Positions 58,979 through 64,000 of a stretch of DNA of 64,000 bases are shown piece after piece (positions within the stretch are counted from its first letter, which is position 1; every line of letters starts with the position of its first letter). The notes under the pieces were generated by a model. The model was not told the DNA's origin, ran no database searches, and worked only from the letters and a program-made list of their open reading frames with translations. The stretch is from Shewanella pealeana ATCC 700345 (GTDB lineage: Bacteria; Pseudomonadota; Gammaproteobacteria; Enterobacterales; Shewanellaceae), in the NCBI RefSeq assembly GCF_000018285.1, contig NC_009901.1:3471001-3535000 (forward strand), given 5' to 3'. The translations under genes and the position numbers were made by a program.

Positions 58979-59329
58979 GTTTTACTTCGCCTAAAAGCCT
59001 TTTAGTTATATCCTTACCATACTGTACTGATAAACGTTGCGGCAAGCGTTGTCGCAATCAAGAAGTGAATGCTAACAGGGATCCACCTCAATGAGACACT
59101 CTTGCAGACAAAGACACCGTAAACATCTTCAGCGCAGCGCCCACGTTCGCAGGATGTGCTATTTCCATACGGTGCAGTGCTTCAAATTAAGTATGACCCC
59201 GATTAGTAACCTTGAACTCGACTCCAGCAAAGATAACACTCAACAGAAATCATAGTTCCAATAGAAAATATAGTGCTATTTCACTAGGTTTTTAGCTATA
59301 ACTGCTAAGCCGATTACTGATTGCGACTA
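58979..59329. other. Gene-free gap between truC and yqcA
   Basis: 350 bp with no open frame of note. On the minus strand the last 30 bp carry TAAGGA near the yqcA start. The rest has no palindrome or repeat found elsewhere in this window. It may be an inserted repeat or hold an independent yqcA promoter. Confidence 0.35.
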
Positions 59330-60184
59330 TCAGGCTATAATAATCGGCTGAGCGTCCAGGGATAGTGTCTCCTCATGCCAACCTAGACCTTCAAACAAAC
59401 TTAACCACTCCGCCTCAAGCTCGGTCTCTACGCTCATGCGCTCACCGCTCCTAGGGTGATTAAAGCTCAGTTTCTTGGCGATTAGCCACAATCTATTGAT
59501 GCCAAAATGAGAACGGAAGAACTTATTCTGTTTACCGTCGCCATGAGTAGTATCACCCAGAATAGGGTGGCGTAAATGTGCCATATGACGTCTTAATTGA
59601 TGCTTACGACCAGTGTGAGGAGAAAGTTGAACTAAAGCGTAACGACTGGTTGCATAACGACCCGAAGAGAAAGGGATCTCACTGTTCAATAATGGCTTAT
59701 AGCTAGTTACTGCATCTTGCGCAGCCTTGTTAGGATCCACATCTTTATCGCCTAGCTCATCAAGCTCCTCTTTGAGGGCATAGTCTAGCGTACCCGCCTC
59801 ATGCATGTTGCCACGAACAATCGCTAGATACTCCTTATCGACCGTATGAGCAGCAAACTGCTCACACAGGACATTAGCCATTTCACTGCTTTTGGCAAAC
59901 AACAAAATACCTGACGTCGGTCTATCTAGCCTATGCACCGGGAATACGTGACAACCAACTAGATCTCGAGTCAGTTGCATAGCAAAGAATCGCTCACGTC
60001 TGGCAAGATAACTGCGGTGCACCAACAAGCCTGCAGGCTTGTGGATCACCACAATATCATCATCTTCAAATAGCACTTCGATATGCGGCGCTATCTCTTG
60101 TTCTTCATCTTGACATAAGTCTTGTTCGAGTAGGCTCTCATCAAGTTGTTCACTTTGAGAGGGATTTTTAGTGTTATCACTCAT
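59330..60184 (-). CDS. truC: tRNA pseudouridine(65) synthase
   Basis: RluA-family enzyme that isomerises U65 in tRNA-Ile and tRNA-Asp. It is 284 residues long. Catalytic Asp is in the HRLDRPTSGILLFAKS motif (about residues 83-98). VLFEDDDIVVIHKPAGLLVHRS is the typical first strand, and SPHTGRKHQLRRHMAHLRHPILGD the later RNA-binding block. A short acidic N-terminal extension (about 25 residues) is unusual. It is downstream of yqcC by 23 bp. Confidence 0.93.
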   Translation of the reverse strand: MSDNTKNPSQSEQLDESLLEQDLCQDEEQEIAPHIEVLFEDDDIVVIHKPAGLLVHRSYLARRERFFAMQLTRDLVGCHVFPVHRLDRPTSGILLFAKSSEMANVLCEQFAAHTVDKEYLAIVRGNMHEAGTLDYALKEELDELGDKDVDPNKAAQDAVTSYKPLLNSEIPFSSGRYATSRYALVQLSPHTGRKHQLRRHMAHLRHPILGDTTHGDGKQNKFFRSHFGINRLWLIAKKLSFNHPRSGERMSVETELEAEWLSLFEGLGWHEETLSLDAQPIIIA

Positions 60185-60207
60185 TGTATATATCTCTTGT
60201 AATACCG

Positions 60208-60528
60208 TTATGGTGCATGACTCAACAATGCATCTAGCTCAGTGAGCAGCTGAATGACTCGCTTATACTCAATGTTAGCGGCCCAAACATGTTCCGCCAT
60301 TGGTGCTATCGATATCGCTGTCGGTAGCGGCATTTGATTGTCTATCAAGTAATGCATTTTCGGTAAGAATATAAACTGTAACCATTGCTCAAATGGCATC
60401 ACATCGCACGCAAATGGCGTAGTGCTAGCCAACGCTTGCTCTGTTGGTGCAACTGTACTTAACAAGCCTTGTTTCGCCAACTCGGTTTCTAAAGCTAATA
60501 GCTTTTCCCTTGCATTTACAGTTCTCAA
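60208..60528 (-). CDS. yqcC: YqcC family protein
   Basis: A 106-residue helical protein of the YqcC family (Pfam DUF446). It shows TPFACDVMPFEQWLQFIFLPKMHYLIDNQMPLP, conserved in the family, and an NIEYKRVIQLLTELDALL C-terminal helix. The function is unknown. It begins the yqcC-truC-yqcA transcript, divergent from the DUF3549 gene. Confidence 0.9.
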   Translation of the reverse strand: MRTVNAREKLLALETELAKQGLLSTVAPTEQALASTTPFACDVMPFEQWLQFIFLPKMHYLIDNQMPLPTAISIAPMAEHVWAANIEYKRVIQLLTELDALLSHAP

Positions 60529-60649
60529 TTCGCCCCTCTCACTGTCATCAATTTAATCTTTTCACCGCTGGAAAATTCGCGCGAGATGATACCATCTAGA
60601 CTGACTTATCCCTATAATATGCGCTAATTAACCTACACTCGATAACGAT

Positions 60650-61663
60650 ATGACTCAAATAACAACTCTCAGCGATTTTTTAAAAACGGCTAATACTCAA
60701 TTCCAAGTTTACGACATGGGCCGTCGAGTACAACATATCGATATGATGGCGTTTCATCAGATAGAAGAGCTACACTGCCCTTACCCTGCACCTATCCAAG
60801 GACACGCGCAGTTTGCCATTGTGTTCTGGGATGCCAGCCAGCAACACTATATTTGGTTTATTAAACTTCCTCTCGATGAGCGTGGATTATTGTCTCCTGC
60901 ACCACGAACACAATTCATCAAAATGATTGTTGAAGCCCTAGGTCGTGATCCGACTCAGCCTCTAACCGAGCAGCAGCAAGAGCAATTAGCTAATCATCCA
61001 TTTAATTTTAAACCGAGCCAAGAGAAACTGGCTGTCTTTAACGCCTTAGTCCGCAAGCAACTAGGCCAAAAAGCATCGCCACAGTATGAGTTTGCTTATC
61101 AATACCTGTCAGGGCAACATCCGAGTGAAAACTGGCAAAATATCGGCCTACAAGGCATTGCTGATGTGTGCATCAGAGCCAACGAGCTTGACCACCAAGC
61201 CCAGCTGACAAACGGCTTTGATAATTGGGCTATAGAGGTTCAAGTTGCGGTGTGCCAATGTTTAGAGCACTTAAATATTGATGAAACACTGGCGATGAAA
61301 ATATTGAATAAGTTCGATAGTGCTGAAGATAGCGATAAGGCCTATTTTCTGCGTGCTTTAGCGTCCCGCCCTGAACTTAGTCAACAAGCAATTGCGAGCT
61401 TAAATAACGCTAACGCTTTATCCGCCGAGATGCTCATTACTATTGCAGCACGTAACTGGTCGGCATTAAAAGATGAGCAAACTCTCACTATCTACTTAGA
61501 AGCCTTAGCAAAACAGCAACAACACTTCTTTAACCAGATTTTTGCTGATATTGTGGCTATTCCATTAATTCGCACTCAGCTACTCGCTCAACTACGTAAT
61601 CCAAATCGTAGCACAGAGCTTGCAACTGCAATCGGCGGTTTGTTCAAGGTAACGAAAGGATGA
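60650..61663 (+). CDS. DUF3549 family protein
   Basis: A 337-residue protein, soluble, mostly helical after residue 100. The N-terminal block has YDMGRRVQHIDMMAFHQIE and AQFAIVFWD...YIWFIKLPLDERGLL, typical of DUF3549 proteins in Shewanella and Vibrio. The C-terminal half looks like HEAT-type repeated helices (for example ALASRPELSQQAIASL). The role is unknown. Its stop overlaps the start of the DUF3301 gene (ATGA), and the pair is conserved beside yqcC. Confidence 0.85.
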   Translation: MTQITTLSDFLKTANTQFQVYDMGRRVQHIDMMAFHQIEELHCPYPAPIQGHAQFAIVFWDASQQHYIWFIKLPLDERGLLSPAPRTQFIKMIVEALGRDPTQPLTEQQQEQLANHPFNFKPSQEKLAVFNALVRKQLGQKASPQYEFAYQYLSGQHPSENWQNIGLQGIADVCIRANELDHQAQLTNGFDNWAIEVQVAVCQCLEHLNIDETLAMKILNKFDSAEDSDKAYFLRALASRPELSQQAIASLNNANALSAEMLITIAARNWSALKDEQTLTIYLEALAKQQQHFFNQIFADIVAIPLIRTQLLAQLRNPNRSTELATAIGGLFKVTKG

Positions 61664-62055
61664 TGACAGATTTTTTGATTATTGCCGCAGTGATCATGGT
61701 TGCTGCATTTTTTTGGCAATTGAGGCAAATGGCTGAAATAAGCCGTGTTTTTACTAATAAAGAGTGCCAAAAACAAAAAGTTCAGCTGCTCGCGATTGCA
61801 CAAGAATCCGCAAAACCTAGCCTTGGCGGCAGCAGTGGATTGACCTGGAAAGTTAAATATCTATTTGAATTTAGCACCGATGGTATCAATCAGTATCGTG
61901 GTAACTTATGGATGCACGGTAAAAAGATACAAAAAATACAGTGGCCAATATTCCCTGAGCCAGAGTGGAGTGAAGCGCCAGAGGCGAAGGGGTCGTTAGG
62001 TGGTGGATGTGGCGGACGCTCTCGAGGTGGTTGTAATTCAGGCCGTTGTAAATAA
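61660..62055 (+). CDS. DUF3301 family membrane-anchored protein
   Basis: A 131-residue protein. One N-terminal membrane helix (residues 4-21, FLIIAAVIMVAAFFWQL) precedes a soluble domain with WKVKYLFEFSTDG...YRGNLWMHGKKIQKIQWP, the DUF3301 signature. The tail is rich in Gly and Cys (GGGCGGRSRGGCNSGRCK), suggesting metal binding or thiol chemistry; this is inference only. It is translationally coupled to the DUF3549 gene. A bidirectional terminator follows. Confidence 0.85.
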   Translation: MMTDFLIIAAVIMVAAFFWQLRQMAEISRVFTNKECQKQKVQLLAIAQESAKPSLGGSSGLTWKVKYLFEFSTDGINQYRGNLWMHGKKIQKIQWPIFPEPEWSEAPEAKGSLGGGCGGRSRGGCNSGRCK

Positions 62056-62081
62056 ATATCCGCAACACCAGCCCTGAATGA

Positions 62082-62450
62082 AGTAAAGGCACGGCCCCAG
62101 AGGAGACGTGCCTTTTCTATTTTTGTGTAAGCTCATCCAGCTATATGAGTGCTCCCTGCACCATCCATGCGTAACTTTGCTCCTGCATCATCCATGAACC
62201 TTACTCTTCCTTGTACCTTACGATACATGTCCATTTGTTCTCGGTATTCCATTTACCAAGCTTGCTCTATCCTGAGCGTGCCCAACATCTTCCTTGAGAA
62301 TCCATTCAGATACCTTCCGTAGCATTCCACCTTCCTAGGTAGTAAACCTTCCATCCTGGAGTGTTTAGCCGCCCTTGGTCGTATCCTTAGATGTCGTTCC
62401 TTCAACACCAGATTATCCTGAACCTTTGAGATAACCAGCTTCCTTGCACA
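62082..62450 (-). ncRNA. csrC: CsrB/CsrC-family regulatory RNA (copy A)
   Basis: Read on the minus strand this gene-free stretch has about 18 GGA motifs, many as AGGA or GGATG. Several sit in loops of short stems: GCTCAGGATAGAGC (62277-62264), TTCAGGATAATCTGG, and CTCCAGGATGGA near 62360. It ends in a terminator (GGCACG...CGTGCC, T-rich) at 62085-62115. Such RNAs sequester the translational regulator CsrA. The 5' end, at about 62450, is set by a TATTTATAT-like -10 and is approximate. A UvrY-type palindrome lies about 170-180 bp upstream. The csrC symbol is by convention, since B and C cannot be told apart. Confidence 0.85.
62085..62122. terminator. Bidirectional terminator between the DUF3301 gene and csrC-type RNA
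   Basis: AAAGGCACG (62085-62093) and CGTGCCTTT (62107-62115) form a 9-bp stem. On the plus strand TTTTCTATTTTTG follows, serving the DUF3301 gene. On the minus strand it ends the RNA with TTTACTTC. Confidence 0.88.
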
Positions 62451-62619
62451 TATAAATAATAATTCAAAAGTTAACTAAAAATACGGGGTTAAACATTTAT
62501 TTAACATGCCAGTTATCAAGCGTCACGATTGCACTACTTGTTAATTAACTGTATTTAATGAGTTTATTGATAAATCCCTAGACTTAACAACCATAAGTAG
62601 GACTCATTTCTTACGAAGC
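62451..62619. other. Promoter region of copy A RNA
   Basis: AT-rich, no gene. Holds the presumed promoter of the RNA at 62082-62450 between the UvrY-type site and the RNA start. Confidence 0.5.
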
Positions 62620-62637
62620 TGTAAGAGATCTCTCACA
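62620..62637. promoter_or_regulatory. UvrY/GacA-type binding site for copy A RNA
   Basis: TGTAAGAGATCTCTCACA is an 18-bp near-perfect palindrome matching the TGTRAG-N6-CTYACA site that UvrY (GacA/SirA) binds upstream of csrB/csrC in enterobacteria. It lies about 170-180 bp before the predicted RNA start, the spacing known for E. coli. Confidence 0.75.
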
Positions 62638-62670
62638 TCAAAGTAACTAATAGTCCTAATCAGCATTGGA

Positions 62671-63000
62671 AAAAGAAAGGGCGTACCATTCGGTACGCCC
62701 TAGCACTACTTTATTTTAGCTTTCCCGCTATAAACGTGCATTCCCTGCATCATCCTTGGTTAACTTGCTTCCAGCATCTTCCTTGTAAATCCATTTATAT
62801 CCTTGTACTTACGTACCGAATCCTTTCATTAGCTTATCCTAAGCTAAATTCCTCTTCCTGAGGTTGTCCTTGTTGCATCCTGCAAAACCATTATGTTCAA
62901 CTAAAAAAGCTTGATAAGCATAAGTTTAGGCAAAAATAATTGGTTTCATTACTAAACAACTAGAAAGAGCTAAGTGCTATCCTTAGTACTCGTCACTTTC
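62671..63000 (-). ncRNA. csrB: CsrB/CsrC-family regulatory RNA (copy B)
   Basis: On the minus strand, about 13 GGA motifs alternate with short stems. Perfect examples with AGGA in the loop are TTAGCTTAGGATAAGCTAA (62847-62829), CCTCAGGAAGAGG (62863-62851) and TTGCAGGATGCAA (near 62884-62872). The 12-mer GGATGATGCAGG near the 3' part is shared with copy A. The terminator GGGCGTACC-GAAT-GGTACGCCC-TTTCTTTTT is at 62700-62671. The 5' end is approximate: an AGGA hairpin at about 62990 suggests a start near 63000. E. coli csrB also lies beside yqcC. Confidence 0.87.
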
Positions 63001-63170
63001 TGATGATAAGTTTACTCATAAACCTAAGATTTTTCTTACCGAACATTAAAGACACATGTGCACAACAAACAACCAACAAGACGAGCTTTGCATAACATAT
63101 TGATTTTTAGATATTTAAAACCCAGAGCCAACTATTATCTTCATGTTCCCCAATTTATCTCCCACAGCAA

Positions 63171-63188
63171 GGTGAGAGATCTCGCACA
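63171..63188. promoter_or_regulatory. UvrY/GacA-type binding site for copy B RNA
   Basis: GGTGAGAGATCTCGCACA shares the AGAGATCTC core and 14 of 18 positions with the site at 62620. It lies about 180 bp before the proposed start of copy B. Confidence 0.65.
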
Positions 63189-63212
63189 TAATCACTGTCT
63201 CAAAGCGAATAA

Positions 63213-63515
63213 TCAGTACTTTCTATGAGTTAGCGCTCTATACAACATTACCCAATCCGCCATAAAGCTATACAAAGGGTATTTGAAAGTCGCTGGCCTA
63301 TTTTGCTCAAAAACAAAGTGCCCGATCCAAGCAAAGCCATAACCTATTACGGGTAACAGCAATAACATGCCCCATTGCGAATTTAACACACAATAAACTA
63401 GTGTTAGGATCACCAAGCAACTTCCAATGTAGTGAAGTATTCGGCATGTCTTATCTTGGTGTTGCGAAAGATAAAAAGGATAAAACTCAGCAAATGAGGA
63501 GTAAGGTTTATTCAT
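63213..63515 (-). CDS. Mpo1-like (DUF962) membrane protein
   Basis: A 100-residue protein with two or three hydrophobic helices and the DUF962 signature: an early FYLSQHQDKTCRILHYIG with conserved His residues, then GYGFAWIGHFVFEQNRPATFKYPLYSFMADW. In yeast the relative Mpo1 is an iron-dependent dioxygenase acting on 2-hydroxy fatty acids; the histidines are kept here. The bacterial role is not established. The gene overlaps the GNAT gene by eight bases and is probably co-transcribed with it. Confidence 0.9.
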   Translation of the reverse strand: MNKPYSSFAEFYPFYLSQHQDKTCRILHYIGSCLVILTLVYCVLNSQWGMLLLLPVIGYGFAWIGHFVFEQNRPATFKYPLYSFMADWVMLYRALTHRKY

Positions 63516-64000
63516 TCACCAGTCCTCTATAGAACAGTAGCTCTCCGCTTACTTTACCTATGGTAAGGGGCTCTATCATTTCAAAACCATGGTGTGTAAA
63601 TAGTTTGATATGAGCGGAATGGTTGGCAAATACTCCGATGCCATCAAGATGAGGCTGTTCATCACACCAACTCAGTACGGCGTTCACCAGTAGTCCACCA
63701 TAGCCCTTACCTTGCTCATTATTGGCAATCGCGATAAATTGCAAAATACCGCACTGCTTGCTGGGCAAGTTTTCGATTATTTGGTTTTCTTTATTAATCA
63801 GGGCTTGAGTTGATTGCCAGCCTGCACTTAACAGCATTTTTAGCCGCCAGTGCCAATAACGAGCCTCACCTAAGGGCACTTGTTGAGTCACGATACAGGC
63901 TACCCCCACCAATCGCGCCCCTGCGAACATACCAATAAGCGCTTGCTCTTGTTGCCACAATTCATTCAATTCTTCTCTAATAGCGCCACGCAATTTTTGT
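63508..64000 (-). CDS. GNAT-family N-acetyltransferase, 5' end outside window
   Basis: The frame is open to the window end. A TTG near 63993 is unlikely to be the true start, because upstream codons are still coding-like and GNAT N-termini are longer. At least 161 residues are visible. The acetyl-CoA loop QGKGYGGLLVNAVLSWC (Q/RxxGxG/A) near residue 97 is the family mark, with HIKLFTHHGFEMIEPL typical of the end. The acceptor is unknown. It shares an operon with the Mpo1-like gene. Confidence 0.85.
   Translation of the reverse strand, partial: QKLRGAIREELNELWQQEQALIGMFAGARLVGVACIVTQQVPLGEARYWHWRLKMLLSAGWQSTQALINKENQIIENLPSKQCGILQFIAIANNEQGKGYGGLLVNAVLSWCDEQPHLDGIGVFANHSAHIKLFTHHGFEMIEPLTIGKVSGELLFYRGLVNE

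Noticed and set aside
62056..63212. Decayed protein gene in the long gene-free region
   Set aside because: No frame shows remnants of a protein; the GGA motifs, stems and terminators explain the region as two sRNA genes.

Overview
The window looks like a chromosomal segment of a marine Shewanella (Gammaproteobacteria). The basis is the gene order (rpsB-tsf-pyrH-frr-uppS-cdsA-dxr-rseP-bamA-skp-lpxD-fabZ-lpxA-lpxB-rnhB-dnaE-tilS, and map-glnD-dapD in the opposite direction), protein sequences close to known gamma-proteobacterial families, and small repeats that resemble Shewanella elements. No rRNA, tRNA or CRISPR array was seen. The species cannot be named from the sequence alone.

Positions 1-5200 are the accessory part. 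After the tail of a LysR-type regulator come three minus-strand gene cassettes, each followed at its 3' end by an attC-type recombination site (630-726, 1579-1660, 2729-2815). This is a short integron cassette array with no integrase gene in view. An IS110-family element of the IS1111 type (about 3579-4892) lies on the upstream side of the array. A 42-bp repeat occurs in opposite orientations at 455-496 and 4900-4941, bracketing the block. A run of five small hairpins (5069-5192) follows.

Positions 5204-25677 hold metabolic and envelope genes: lemA with two tandem DUF3137 genes, tdk (a MITE separates it from its terminator), an M3 lipoprotein peptidase, an NhaC-type transporter behind a lysine riboswitch, etfBA behind a LiuR-like palindrome, an H-NS family gene, two secreted amidohydrolase-like proteins, rcsF, trmO, an acyltransferase, a universal stress protein and a nitrilase.

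Positions 26086-57833 are conserved core: proS, a patatin, a GDSL hydrolase, a KefC-like antiporter, a diguanylate cyclase, then the long minus-strand tilS-to-rpsB cluster for DNA replication, lipid A, outer-membrane assembly, isoprenoid and phospholipid precursors, and translation. map, glnD and dapD diverge from rpsB. accA, which sits after dnaE in E. coli, is absent here.

Positions 58044-64000 include the yqcC-truC-yqcA operon and a DUF3549-DUF3301 pair. Between these and an Mpo1-like gene lies a 1.15-kb gene-free stretch. Read on the minus strand it encodes two tandem CsrB/CsrC-type RNAs, with many GGA motifs, AGGA-loop hairpins and terminators. Each is preceded by a palindrome resembling the UvrY/GacA site. 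E. coli csrB lies at the same place, next to yqcC. This tandem sRNA locus, the cassette array and the lysine riboswitch are the main discoveries.
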